From: Mycolicibacterium iranicum
Lineage (GTDB): Bacteria; Actinomycetota; Actinomycetes; Mycobacteriales; Mycobacteriaceae
DNA length: 64,000 bases
NCBI RefSeq assembly: GCF_014190915.1
Contig: NZ_JACHVU010000002.1
Location: 124,001 to 188,000, forward strand
Direction: 5' to 3'
Part shown: piece by piece, positions 1 to 8,125 of the stretch
Numbering within the stretch: position 1 is the stretch's first letter
How the letters are laid out: every line of letters begins with the position of its first letter
The notes under the pieces: generated by a model
Told to the model about the DNA's origin: nothing
Databases searched by the model: none
Seen by the model: only the letters and a program-made list of their open reading frames with translations
Translations under genes and position numbers: made by a program

Positions 1-182
1 TCCACCCCAGCGGGGGAGCCTCGGTGCGGGCCGTCGAGGTGATGGCCGGCGCGGTCGGCGGCCGCCTCGGGGTGAAGGCCAGCGGCGGGATCCGTTCCGC
101 CGCGGATGCCGCCGCGATGCTCGACGCGGGCGCCACCCGGTTGGGGCTGTCGGGCACCCGCGCCGTTCTCGACGGGTTCTGA
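1..182 (+). CDS. deoC: deoxyribose-phosphate aldolase, 3' end only
   Basis: Partial gene; the 5' part lies before the window. DeoC splits 2-deoxyribose-5-phosphate into glyceraldehyde-3-phosphate and acetaldehyde in nucleoside catabolism. The visible C-terminal 59 residues include the KASGGIR segment of the phosphate-binding TIM-barrel strand and end in GTRAVLDGF. The gene converges on the DUF2993 gene with 3 bp between stop codons. The position matches Rv0478 in M. tuberculosis (recalled). Confidence 0.88.
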   Translation, partial: HPSGGASVRAVEVMAGAVGGRLGVKASGGIRSAADAAAMLDAGATRLGLSGTRAVLDGF

Positions 183-185
183 GCT

Positions 186-1058
186 CTACAGTCCGCTGAA
201 GCAGGGGTCCTGCTGCTGCTTCGGGATCGACGCGTTGCTGGTCGAGAACTGGCTCTTCACGCCGTCGTCGGTGACCTGGATGGAATCGGCGTGGATGTCC
301 ATCGGGTAGTTCTGGGTCAACTCCGCGGTGAACGCGTCCAGCGCGGGCTGCACCGCCTCGCGTGGGAGCGTGAAGCCCAGCCCCGTGACCTGTTCGACCT
401 GCAGGGAGATGCCGCCGTCGACGACCTCGGGCCGGGCGGTGATGCTGCCCAGCGCGCCCTCCAGTTCGATCGTGCCGTCGGACGGGTTGGTGGTCACGCC
501 CGTGACGAAGCTACCGACCAGCGGGATCGCGCCCTGGATCGTCTCCTTGATGCCGTCGGCGCTCCAGTCGATGTTGGCGACCAGCGAACCGATGGACCCG
601 CTCGAGTCGGCGGAGTCCTCGAGGCGCACATCGCTGATGTCCAGGGTGACCTTCATGCCCTTGGCATCGCGGATCTGATTGCCCGCGGTCTCGATCGTGA
701 TGTTCGTGTAGTGGCCGGACACGTGCTGCAGAAGGAAGGGCGGCATCACGCCGAACGAGGCGGTGGCGTCGTCCTGCACCACGCACTCGACGGTGCCGGC
801 GACCACGGTGTCGGCCCGGTTGCGCGCGTACAGCTCGCCTCCGAGCAGGCCCGCGAACACCAGGGCCAGCACGATGACCACGACCAGCACGATCGAGATC
901 GGGTCGCTGAAGATCCGCTTCAGTTTCGCCGGCAACGACGAGCCCTCCTCAGGGTGCGCATCGGTCGCCTGGGGTGCAGACGAGTAGGCGGGGTCCTGCG
1001 GAAACTGTGGCGGCGGTGGCCCGGGCTGCTGCGGCGGACGGGACCAGGGATCAGTCAC
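186..1058 (-). CDS. DUF2993 (LmeA-like) membrane-anchored protein
   Basis: A 290-residue protein starting at GTG. Residues 1-45 are a Pro/Gln-rich cytoplasmic tail, about 50-75 form one transmembrane segment (SIVLVVVIVLALVFAGLLGG), and the rest is a DUF2993 extracytoplasmic domain with alternating hydrophobic beta strands. The family includes LmeA, a periplasmic mannosyltransferase-support factor of lipomannan synthesis; whether this paralogue has that job is unknown. It matches Rv0479c by order. Topology suggests a type II membrane protein with its bulk in the periplasm. It converges on deoC. Confidence 0.8.
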   Translation of the reverse strand: MTDPWSRPPQQPGPPPPQFPQDPAYSSAPQATDAHPEEGSSLPAKLKRIFSDPISIVLVVVIVLALVFAGLLGGELYARNRADTVVAGTVECVVQDDATASFGVMPPFLLQHVSGHYTNITIETAGNQIRDAKGMKVTLDISDVRLEDSADSSGSIGSLVANIDWSADGIKETIQGAIPLVGSFVTGVTTNPSDGTIELEGALGSITARPEVVDGGISLQVEQVTGLGFTLPREAVQPALDAFTAELTQNYPMDIHADSIQVTDDGVKSQFSTSNASIPKQQQDPCFSGL

Positions 1059-1116
1059 CCCAGCGATTCTGCCTTACCGGGGTGAGCCGACCCTGAGCGG
1101 TTGCGCCCGCGCACGG

Positions 1117-2283
1117 CTACGGACCCCACGCCGGCCGGTCGGCTTTGGCCGCCTTCTTGCCGAGCTTGCCGGAGCGCACCTGGGCGGCCAGGCTGTCGAG
1201 GATCACCCGCGAGCTCATCAATGCGGTCTGTTCGGCCCAGTCGTAGGGCGGTGAACATTCGACGACCTCGATGCCGGCCAGGCCGGGCTCGGACACCATC
1301 TTCACCAGGTTCAGCGCCTCGCGCGGGAGCAGTCCACCGGGCTCGGGCCAGCCGGTGCCCGGGACGAAGCCGGCGTCGATGACGTCGATGTCGAACGACA
1401 GATAGACCGCCTTGGCGCCCTTCCAGGCGACTTCGAGCGCGATCTCGGCGATCTTTTCGACGCCCACCCGCTCGACGTCGCCGACCGTGATGACCGTCGA
1501 CTTTCGATCGCGGCCCACCTTCACGCCCTCCCGCGGGCTCTGCCAGCCCCCGATCCCGATCTGCACGAGGTTCGTGGCGGGTGCGTTCTTGATGTTGGTG
1601 GCGTGGAACCACGGCGTGGTGTGCATCCGCTCGTCGAGGTCGGTCTCCTGGGTGTCGACGTGACGGTCGAAATGGATGATGCCGATGTCGCCGTCCAGGT
1701 ACGGCGCCAGCCCGCGGATCGTCGGGAACCCGATCGAATGGTCGCCACCGAGGACGATCGGCATGACGCCTTTCTGGGCGACGTGGCCCATCGCGGTGCT
1801 GATCTGGTCGAACGACTTCTCCAGGTTGCCCGGGATCGTGAACACGTCGCCGATGTCGACCATGTTGAGCTGCTCACGCAGATCCACGCCGGACTCGTAG
1901 TTGTAGGTGCCGAACAGGTTGGTCGACCGGCGGATGCCCTGCGGCCCGAACCGCGTGCCGGGCCGGTAGGTGGCGCCGGCGTCGAGGGGGACGCCGAAGA
2001 TGGCGACCTCGGCGTCGTCGACCTCGTTCACGTCCTCGATGAACGGACACTTCAGGAACGTGCCACGCTCGCCGGCGAAGTGGGGCTTCTCGCCGCGCAC
2101 GAATGTCGAGATGGTTCTGTCGTTGATCGTCGGGGCCGCTTCGAGCCCGTAGCTCAGGCCGCGGTCGATCTCCTCGCGCAGTCTGCGATCCCCGAGGCGC
2201 GCCTCGACCTGCTGGGCCCACGCGCCTTCGGCGTTGGGCAGCAACGGATCCGGGCGGTCGGGGAGATCAGATGGTTCGGACAC
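1117..2283 (-). CDS. ureohydrolase, probable guanidine hydrolase (GdmH type)
   Basis: A 388-residue arginase/agmatinase-superfamily enzyme with a GTG start after GAGGAG. All six metal ligands are visible: His182 (GGDHS), Asp206/His208/Asp210 (DRHVD) and Asp298/Asp300 (SFDIDVID). The loop that reads PGTGTPEPGG in ordinary agmatinases is PGTGWPEPGG here, with Trp312. The protein also has an N-terminal extension of about 85 residues. Both features recall the Ni-dependent guanidine hydrolase Sll1077/GdmH (about 390 residues with a key Trp near 313, from memory). It is divergent from a symporter under a guanidine-I riboswitch, which supports guanidine rather than agmatine as substrate. Agmatinase or guanidinobutyrase remain alternatives. 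Confidence 0.75.
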   Translation of the reverse strand: MSEPSDLPDRPDPLLPNAEGAWAQQVEARLGDRRLREEIDRGLSYGLEAAPTINDRTISTFVRGEKPHFAGERGTFLKCPFIEDVNEVDDAEVAIFGVPLDAGATYRPGTRFGPQGIRRSTNLFGTYNYESGVDLREQLNMVDIGDVFTIPGNLEKSFDQISTAMGHVAQKGVMPIVLGGDHSIGFPTIRGLAPYLDGDIGIIHFDRHVDTQETDLDERMHTTPWFHATNIKNAPATNLVQIGIGGWQSPREGVKVGRDRKSTVITVGDVERVGVEKIAEIALEVAWKGAKAVYLSFDIDVIDAGFVPGTGWPEPGGLLPREALNLVKMVSEPGLAGIEVVECSPPYDWAEQTALMSSRVILDSLAAQVRSGKLGKKAAKADRPAWGP

Positions 2284-2339
2284 GGGTTCTCCTCAACGCG
2301 CCGTCTTGTCGCTGACCGGGTACGGCACACCTCGTCCGG

Positions 2340-2360
2340 GGCGCCGGGTTGCCCGGCGCC
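2340..2360. repeat. perfect 9-bp inverted repeat between divergent genes
   Basis: GGCGCCGGG at 2340-2348 pairs exactly with CCCGGCGCC at 2352-2360 over a 3-nt loop. It lies 57 bp upstream of the ureohydrolase start, inside its likely 5' leader or promoter. No T-run follows on either strand, so it is not a standard terminator. It could be a regulator site or an mRNA hairpin. Confidence 0.5.
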
Positions 2361-2479
2361 TGTGGTCATTGTCAGCACGTTCGCGAATTCCTGTCCAACG
2401 CTGGAGGAAACGCAGCGTTTACCTGCGGCACGACACCACGAAACACTGTGGGCGTTTTCTGATCTGGACTCACGCAGAC

Positions 2480-2599
2480 GAGTGTGGGGCGCGTCTAGGG
2501 TTCCGCCGGGTGACCGGGTCTGGTCCGAGAGACGCAGGCGGCAGGCGTAGACGCATGACCGTTCCACGGCGGGACAAAAACCCGGGAGACTCCACGTTC
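2480..2599 (+). promoter_or_regulatory. guanidine-I riboswitch (ykkC class)
   Basis: The conserved ykkC blocks occur in order: CTAGGGTTCCG (2495-2505), GGTCTGGTCCGAGAGA (2517-2532) and ACGGCGGGAC followed by AAAAACCCGGGAGA (2566-2589). A closing P1 helix can form from 2480-2487 with 2592-2599 (8 pairs, two of them G-U). This RNA class binds free guanidinium and normally turns expression on. It ends 14 nt before the symporter start, and CTCC at 2590-2593 can pair with the symporter Shine-Dalgarno GGAG at 2603-2606. That pairing competes with P1, so translational control is likely. No copy was found on the ureohydrolase strand. Confidence 0.93.
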
Positions 2600-2613
2600 T
2601 AGGGAGACTCCTG

Positions 2614-4137
2614 ATGATTCTTCTCGGTGTGGCGATCAGCATCGCCGTGGTCGTGGCGGTCGGTTTCGCGGTGTCCCGGCGGATCGAGGGCGACAGCTCG
2701 AACTTCCTTGTCGGCGGCCGGATGTTGCCGTTCTGGTTGGTCGGCGGGGCACTGATGGGCGCAGCGGTCGACACCAACGCCACGCTCGGGAACACCGACC
2801 TGGCCTTCGAATTCGGCTTCTGGGCGGGCGCGGCGCTACCCCTGGGCCTGGCACTGTGTCTGACGATCACCGGCATCTTCTTCGCCAAGCCGATGAACCG
2901 GATGGGGTTGACGTCGTTTCCCGACTACTACCGCCTGCGCTTCGGACGGTCCGTCGAAATCGGGGCCTCGGTGCTGCTCGCGGTGGCGTTCTGCATGCTG
3001 GTCGCGGGCAATCTCGTCGCCGGGGGCCTCCTGTTCAACTACTTCCTCGGCATGCCCTACTGGCTGGGTGTGTTGTTGATCGCCGGAATCGCCGTCGCCT
3101 ACACCGGAACCGGTGGCCTCATCGCCGACGCGTACACCGCGATCATCCAGATGGCCCTCATCTTCGGCGGCGCGGTCGGCCTGTTCCTCTGGATGACGGC
3201 CACCCACGGTCTCGACATCGCCGAGGGCACAGGGCCACTCGCCCTGGGTCAGCTGTCCGATCCCGCGCAGGGGGCGGTCATCAACTGGGCCACACTGATC
3301 GCGCTGGGCATCGGCGACGTCGTCGCGATCGACTTCATGGCGCGTGTGTTCTCGGCGAAGTCGCCCGAGGCGGCGCGCAGGGCGTGCTTCACCGCGGCCG
3401 CGGGCACGGTCGCCATCTGTGTGCCGTTCGGCCTGGTCGTGCTGGCTGCGCATTCCTTCATGCCCGAAGAGCTCGACGGCCCGGTGCTTTTCGTGTTGCT
3501 CGACCAGTACGCCCCCGCGGGCCTGACCGTGCTGGTGCTCTGCGGCCTGGTGGGTGCGTCGATGTCGACCGCCAACGGCGCGATCCTGGCCATCTCGAAT
3601 GTGTGTGTGCGCAACCTCGGTGGCGTCCGGCGCGTGCGGGCGCCGGGCCGGCGCGACCCGCTGCTGCGGGCCACCCGCATCGCGATGGTGCCGATGACGG
3701 TGTTCTCGATCCTGCTCGCGGTCTACGTGCAGCAGACGGGCATCCTGCTGACGCTGGCATTCGACCTGATGCTCGCGTGCCTGGCCGTCCCGTTCATCCT
3801 CGGGCTGATCTGGCGACGCGGCACGACGACGGCGGCGGTGGCGGCGATCTCGGTCGGATTCGTCGTGCGGATCGGCCTGTTCGTGATGACCCCCACGATG
3901 TTCGGCGTCGAGAACACGATCCTCTACATTCCCAACACCCTGATCGACGCGTCCTTCGACGGGTGGCCCACCTTCATCGCCTTCGCCGCGGGCCTGCTCA
4001 CCTACGTGACCGTCGCGTTGACGACCAGGCCGGCGCACCTACGCGGTCTCGACATCCGGGTCGCCCAGGACGTCGACGACGCCCTCGACGGTCCCGACGC
4101 CTCCGAGAAGGAACCGGAATTGGCGAAGGCGACGTAG
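2614..4137 (+). CDS. sodium:solute symporter (SSS family), candidate guanidine importer
   Basis: A 507-residue polytopic membrane protein with about 13 hydrophobic helices, the length and pattern of the sodium/solute symporter family, beginning ILLGVAISIAVVVAVGFAVS. The soluble C-terminal tail is acidic. The ATG follows AGGGAG (2601-2606) at 7 nt. A guanidine-I riboswitch directly upstream means guanidinium is the likely inducer, and the neighbouring divergent ureohydrolase would consume it. The substrate is inferred from this context; SSS members also carry urea, proline, pantothenate or sugars. It converges on a methyltransferase gene after 9 bp. Confidence 0.85.
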   Translation: MILLGVAISIAVVVAVGFAVSRRIEGDSSNFLVGGRMLPFWLVGGALMGAAVDTNATLGNTDLAFEFGFWAGAALPLGLALCLTITGIFFAKPMNRMGLTSFPDYYRLRFGRSVEIGASVLLAVAFCMLVAGNLVAGGLLFNYFLGMPYWLGVLLIAGIAVAYTGTGGLIADAYTAIIQMALIFGGAVGLFLWMTATHGLDIAEGTGPLALGQLSDPAQGAVINWATLIALGIGDVVAIDFMARVFSAKSPEAARRACFTAAAGTVAICVPFGLVVLAAHSFMPEELDGPVLFVLLDQYAPAGLTVLVLCGLVGASMSTANGAILAISNVCVRNLGGVRRVRAPGRRDPLLRATRIAMVPMTVFSILLAVYVQQTGILLTLAFDLMLACLAVPFILGLIWRRGTTTAAVAAISVGFVVRIGLFVMTPTMFGVENTILYIPNTLIDASFDGWPTFIAFAAGLLTYVTVALTTRPAHLRGLDIRVAQDVDDALDGPDASEKEPELAKAT

Positions 4138-4146
4138 CGGGGGCCG

Positions 4147-4932
4147 TCACCCCACGGGCGCGACAGCCTCCCAGGGCACCGTCAGGATGCCGTCACGCAG
4201 ACTGCGGCGTGGCGCGGTCACCGGGAATCCCTCGGCGACAAGCAGTTCCATCATGGCCCGCCAACGGATGCGGGGGCCGAACACCCCGTGGCCCGCCACG
4301 CTGGCCCAGGCGCGGTCGGCTGCGCGCAGCAAAGCGTGGATCGGCTGGCCCTCCACGTTGTGGTGGATCAACACCTTCGGCAGTCGTTCGGCGAGGTCGG
4401 ACGGGCGCTCGATCGCGAACGGGTCGCAGGCCAGCGTCAGGCTCACCGGCGCCGTCGCATCGAGCAGCACCCAGCAGCACAACCGGCCCAACTCGTCACA
4501 GGTGCCGTCGACGACCAACCCGCCCGCCGACACCCCCCGCTGCATCGCGGTCCACGCATCCTGCACGGCTTCGACCGGGTACTGCCGCAGAACGTTGAAC
4601 GCGCGCACCAGGACTGGCCGGTGGCCGGCGAGTTCGAAGCCGCCCAGCGCGAATTCGACGCCGGGCAGCGCCGCGGCCTGCCCGGCGCGCACGCGTTCCG
4701 GTTCGATCTCCAGGCCGACCACCCGCACGTCGCGGCGCACCTCGCGCAACCGCATCGCCAGCTCCAGGGTCGTGACCGGTTTCGCGCCGTAGCCCAGATC
4801 GACCACGAGGGGATCGTCGGAGGCCTGCAGCGCGGTCCGCACGCGCGAGGAGTGCACCAGCCATCGGTCGCTGCGCCGCAGACGGTTGTGGCCCGTGGTG
4901 CCCCGTGTCACCTGTCCGAGGGGGGCGCCCAT
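4147..4932 (-). CDS. class I SAM-dependent methyltransferase-like protein
   Basis: A 261-residue soluble protein. SAM motif I is readable as VVDLGYGAKPVTT near residues 43-55, followed by an acidic-strand end (VVGLEIEPERV near 71-81), typical of a Rossmann-fold methyltransferase. The C-terminal half has no recognised family motif and the substrate is unknown. It shares its orientation with the downstream-numbered DUF2505 gene, 21 bp away, so the two may be co-transcribed from the murB divergent promoter region. Conserved in mycobacteria near murB as far as I recall. Confidence 0.65.
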   Translation of the reverse strand: MGAPLGQVTRGTTGHNRLRRSDRWLVHSSRVRTALQASDDPLVVDLGYGAKPVTTLELAMRLREVRRDVRVVGLEIEPERVRAGQAAALPGVEFALGGFELAGHRPVLVRAFNVLRQYPVEAVQDAWTAMQRGVSAGGLVVDGTCDELGRLCCWVLLDATAPVSLTLACDPFAIERPSDLAERLPKVLIHHNVEGQPIHALLRAADRAWASVAGHGVFGPRIRWRAMMELLVAEGFPVTAPRRSLRDGILTVPWEAVAPVG

Positions 4933-4953
4933 GCGTCGATGGTAGAGACTGGA

Positions 4954-5475
4954 TCAGCCGTTCTCAGTGATCCACACCGTGGTGAACTTCTGCTCGGCGA
5001 TCATCAGATTCACCAGCTGGCTGCCGATGAAGTTCTCGATCTTGCCGCCCACCAGGGGTACCCGCACCTCCACGGTCGCGGTGAACGTCATCCGGGCGCC
5101 CATCGCACCCTGAGCGTCGGCCACCGACGACAGCACGGCCTCGCCGGTCAGCTGCGCGGGCGCCCCGGGGATCGACCCGCGCACCGTCGCGGTGGCGCGC
5201 CGGTTGGCCACCGGCGACCAGCTCTCCTCGCGGACGAAGTTCAGGTCGCCCCGGTGGAACTGCGTCACGACGGCGGGCAGGCGGTCGGCGCGCATCGTCT
5301 GCGTGGTCCTGACCCGGATGGCGCCGTCGTCGCCGACGTCCATCTCGTCGAGCGTCGCGTGGTCTGCTCCGGAGTCACCGAGGCGGACCAGCCAGTACTG
5401 CTCGTCGGCGAAGGCCCGGTGCACCTGCTCGACCGTGCCCCCGTACTCGGCGGCCATGTCGAATGAACGAGGCAT
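4954..5475 (-). CDS. DUF2505 (SRPBCC-fold) protein
   Basis: A 173-residue protein starting MPRSFDMAAEYGGTVEQVHRA, typical of DUF2505, a START/SRPBCC-like fold that may bind a lipid or hydrophobic ligand. No catalytic residues are evident. It is divergent from murB with only 26 bp between starts, so their promoters overlap. By gene order it matches Rv0481c. Biological role unknown. Confidence 0.75.
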   Translation of the reverse strand: MPRSFDMAAEYGGTVEQVHRAFADEQYWLVRLGDSGADHATLDEMDVGDDGAIRVRTTQTMRADRLPAVVTQFHRGDLNFVREESWSPVANRRATATVRGSIPGAPAQLTGEAVLSSVADAQGAMGARMTFTATVEVRVPLVGGKIENFIGSQLVNLMIAEQKFTTVWITENG

Positions 5476-5501
5476 AGCTGGCCACGCTACCGTTAGCCGC
5501 C

Positions 5502-6551
5502 GTGGGCACTTCGTTGTTGGGCGGCGTGCCGTTTGCCGAGAATGTGCCGCTGGCCCCGCTGACCACCCTGCGGGTCGGTCCGGTCGCGCGCCGCCTCGTC
5601 ACCTGCGTCAGCACCGAACAGGTCATCGACGCTGTGCGCGCCGCCGGTGAGGACGCGCTCATCCTGGCAGGCGGCTCCAACGTGGTGCTCGCCGACGACC
5701 TGACCGGGCTGACCGTCGTGCGGCTGGCCAACACCGGGATCTCCGTCCAGGGCGACGTGCTGCGCGCCGAGGCCGGCGCGGTGTGGGACGACGTGGTGGC
5801 CGCGTCGCTCGACCACGGTCTCGGTGGCCTCGAATGTCTCTCCGGCATCCCGGGTTCGACCGGGGCCACGCCGGTGCAGAACGTCGGCGCCTACGGGGCC
5901 GAGGTCGCCGACACCCTCCGCCGTGTCCGCCTGCTGGATCGTCGCACCGGCGAGGACTCCTGGGTCACCCCGGATTTTCTCCGATTCGGCTACCGCACAA
6001 GCATTCTCAAGCACTCATCGGCCTGGGTGGTGCTCGAGGTCGAGTTCGGGCTGGACCCCGACGGGCGCAGCGCCCCGCTGCGCTACGGCGAGCTGACCGC
6101 GGCACTGGGGGCTGAGGCGGGGCAGCGCACCGACCCGGCCGCGGTGCGCGCGGCGGTGTTGGGGCTGCGGGCGCGCAAGGGCATGGTGCTCGACGAACCC
6201 GACCACGACACCTGGAGTGTGGGCTCGTTCTTCACCAACCCGGTGGTGTCGCAGGCCGAATTCGACCGGCTGGCGGCATCGGTGGACGGGACGGTCCCGA
6301 GCTACCCGGCCGAGGACGGGGTCAAGCTCGCCGCCGGCTGGCTGGTGGAACGGGCCGGATTCGGCAAGGGCTATCCGGATGACGAAGCGCCCGCGCGGCT
6401 GTCGACCAAACATGCGCTGGCCCTGACCAACCGCGGCAACGCCACGACGGCCGACCTGATCGCCCTGGCCAGGACGGTGCGCGACGGGGTCAGGGCCGCT
6501 TTCGGGATAGAGCTCACACCTGAGCCGGTTCTGATCGGCTGCAAACTCTAG
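5502..6551 (+). CDS. murB: UDP-N-acetylenolpyruvoylglucosamine reductase
   Basis: A 349-residue FAD enzyme that reduces UDP-GlcNAc-enolpyruvate to UDP-MurNAc, the second committed step of peptidoglycan synthesis. FAD-binding motifs are visible: [10 protein letters not shown] near residues 50-59 and [18 protein letters not shown] near 117-134. [10 protein letters not shown] holds the catalytic Ser region, and [16 protein letters not shown] follows. The GTG start lies 8 nt after TACCGT (5488-5493), so the mRNA may be leaderless or nearly so. It precedes an L,D-transpeptidase by 15 bp, pairing two cell-wall functions. Confidence 0.96.
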   Translation: MGTSLLGGVPFAENVPLAPLTTLRVGPVARRLVTCVSTEQVIDAVRAAGEDALILAGGSNVVLADDLTGLTVVRLANTGISVQGDVLRAEAGAVWDDVVAASLDHGLGGLECLSGIPGSTGATPVQNVGAYGAEVADTLRRVRLLDRRTGEDSWVTPDFLRFGYRTSILKHSSAWVVLEVEFGLDPDGRSAPLRYGELTAALGAEAGQRTDPAAVRAAVLGLRARKGMVLDEPDHDTWSVGSFFTNPVVSQAEFDRLAASVDGTVPSYPAEDGVKLAAGWLVERAGFGKGYPDDEAPARLSTKHALALTNRGNATTADLIALARTVRDGVRAAFGIELTPEPVLIGCKL

Positions 6552-6566
6552 GTACCGTGGGTTCAC

Positions 6567-7865
6567 GTGAGCCCTGCTGATCCCCTGCCGTCGATCACGA
6601 GACGGCGTGCCCTCGCCGCGTTCGCCGTCGGCGTCGTCGCACCGGGGGCTCTGGCGGCCTGCATGTCGACCGACGGCAAGCCCGCAGGCGACGATGCCGC
6701 CGAGGACGCGCCCAAGGCGCCGACGGTCACCTACGAGCCCTCGGACGCGTCCACCGACGTCGTCCCCACCGGCGGTATCGCGGTCACGGTGCAGGACGGC
6801 TGGTTGCAGAAGGTCGCGCTGACCAACTCCGCAGGCAAGCCGGTGGCAGGCTCGCTGAACCGCGATCGCACGGAGTTCCGGATCACCGAGCCGCTGGGCT
6901 ACGGCGCCACCTACACGTGGGCGGGGTCGGCCGTGGGGCAGGACGGCAAGTCCGTGCCCCTGTCCGGCTCGTTCTCCACCGTCACCCCCGCCACCGAGGT
7001 CAGCGGCACGTTCCAGCTGGCCGACGGCCAGACGGTCGGCGTCGCGGCCCCGATCATCCTGCAGTTCGACGCCGCGATCGCCGACGCCGACCGCGCCGAG
7101 GTGGAGAAGGCCGTCGCGGTCACCACGACACCCGAGGTCGAGGGCAGCTGGGCCTGGCTGCCCGACGAGGCGGGCGGCTCGCGCATGCACTGGCGGACCA
7201 AGGAGTACTACCCCACGGGCACCACGGTGCACGTCGACGCGAAGCTCTACGGCGTCCCCTTCGGCGGCGGAGCCTACGGGGCCGCCGATTCGACGCTCGA
7301 CTTCTCCATCGGCCGCTTCCAGGTGGTCAAGGCCGAGGCGTCGAGCCACCGCATCCAGGTCGTCACCGACGCCGGGGTGATCATGGACTTCCCGTGCAGC
7401 TACGGCGAAGGTGACCTCGACCGCAACGTCACCCGCAGCGGCATCCACGTGGTCACCGAGAAGTACGAGGACTTCTACATGACCAACCCGGCCGCCGGCT
7501 ACGCGAACGTCCGCGAGCGGTTCGCCGTCCGGATCTCCAACAACGGCGAGTTCATCCACGCCAACCCGGCCAGCTCGGGCGCCCAGGGCAACAGCAACGT
7601 CACCAACGGGTGCATCAACCTGTCGATCACCGACGCCGAGCAGTACTTCCGGACGGCGATGTACGGCGACCCGGTCGAGGTCACCGGCACCCGCATCGAC
7701 CTGTCCTACGCCGACGGCGACATCTGGGACTGGGCGGTGCCGTGGGACGAATGGACGTCGATGTCGGCGTTGTCGGGGGAGTCCGGCCCCGGCGGGATCC
7801 CGAGCACCGCGCCGGCGACGCCGTCGGGCGCCCCGCAGCCCGTCGGCGACCGCCCGGGCGGCTGA
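6567..7865 (+). CDS. lprQ: L,D-transpeptidase lipoprotein (LprQ/LdtMt5-like)
   Basis: A 432-residue exported protein. The N-terminus has RRR followed by a hydrophobic stretch and a lipobox ending LAAC (Cys about residue 31), so it is a lipoprotein, possibly Tat-exported. One or two Ig-like domains follow, then a YkuD catalytic domain with His331 (FIHANP) and Cys349 (TNGCIN). Canonical enzymes have S/T-H-G-C at this site; here the His is Asn. The family makes 3-3 peptidoglycan cross-links. The tail (about 395-432) is Pro/Gly/Ala-rich. GTG start, with TACCGT at 6553-6558 as a possible -10, so it may have its own promoter besides murB read-through. Confidence 0.9.
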   Translation: MSPADPLPSITRRRALAAFAVGVVAPGALAACMSTDGKPAGDDAAEDAPKAPTVTYEPSDASTDVVPTGGIAVTVQDGWLQKVALTNSAGKPVAGSLNRDRTEFRITEPLGYGATYTWAGSAVGQDGKSVPLSGSFSTVTPATEVSGTFQLADGQTVGVAAPIILQFDAAIADADRAEVEKAVAVTTTPEVEGSWAWLPDEAGGSRMHWRTKEYYPTGTTVHVDAKLYGVPFGGGAYGAADSTLDFSIGRFQVVKAEASSHRIQVVTDAGVIMDFPCSYGEGDLDRNVTRSGIHVVTEKYEDFYMTNPAAGYANVRERFAVRISNNGEFIHANPASSGAQGNSNVTNGCINLSITDAEQYFRTAMYGDPVEVTGTRIDLSYADGDIWDWAVPWDEWTSMSALSGESGPGGIPSTAPATPSGAPQPVGDRPGG

Positions 7866-7889
7866 GCCCGTCCGGGGCCGCGCCCCGGC

Positions 7890-7982
7890 CTACTCGTCGC
7901 CGGTCCAGAAGGCGTCCAGGACCATCGCCTCCAGGGTCAGGTCGGGGTCGATCGCCAGAACGGGCAGGGTGAGAGACATCAT
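7890..7982 (-). CDS. candidate small protein of 30 residues
   Basis: A short frame read MMSLTLPVLAIDPDLTLEAM at the start and VLDAFWTGDE at the end. Nearly all third codon positions are G or C, as in the neighbouring genes. AGGA lies 5 nt before the first ATG, and a second ATG follows at once. It sits in the 260-bp gap between the transpeptidase and the SDR gene, in the SDR orientation, about 140 bp downstream of the SDR stop. The peptide is acidic and amphipathic with no known motif. Coding is inferred from codon bias and the ribosome site only. Confidence 0.5.
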   Translation of the reverse strand: MMSLTLPVLAIDPDLTLEAMVLDAFWTGDE

Positions 7983-8093
7983 CGCAGTCCTCGCCTTCTG
8001 AAGTGCGCTCGTGTCGCGCGTGAGTGGACGCCTCCAGCCTCACGGGCGCACCGAAGAATTCCCTGGGGCTGATGCCAAGAAATTGACGGTGGA

Positions 8094-8112
8094 TTCGCTG
8101 AAAGTTCGCTGA
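8094..8112. promoter_or_regulatory. 11-bp-spaced direct repeat, possible response-regulator box
   Basis: TTCGCTGA occurs at 8094-8101 and again at 8105-8112, one helical turn apart. OmpR/PhoB-family regulators typically bind such repeats. The site lies just beyond the SDR stop and about 110 bp upstream of the small minus-strand frame at 7890-7982. Which regulator would bind is unknown. Confidence 0.35.
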
Positions 8113-8125
8113 GAACCGCGGCGAT

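Noticed and set aside
2836..4038. Long antisense frame opposite the symporter
   Set aside because: Arg/His-rich repeats and no family; typical shadow of a high-GC gene. The symporter frame explains the region.
4137..4147. Intrinsic terminator between symporter and methyltransferase
   Set aside because: Only a weak GGGG/CCCC pairing and no T-run.
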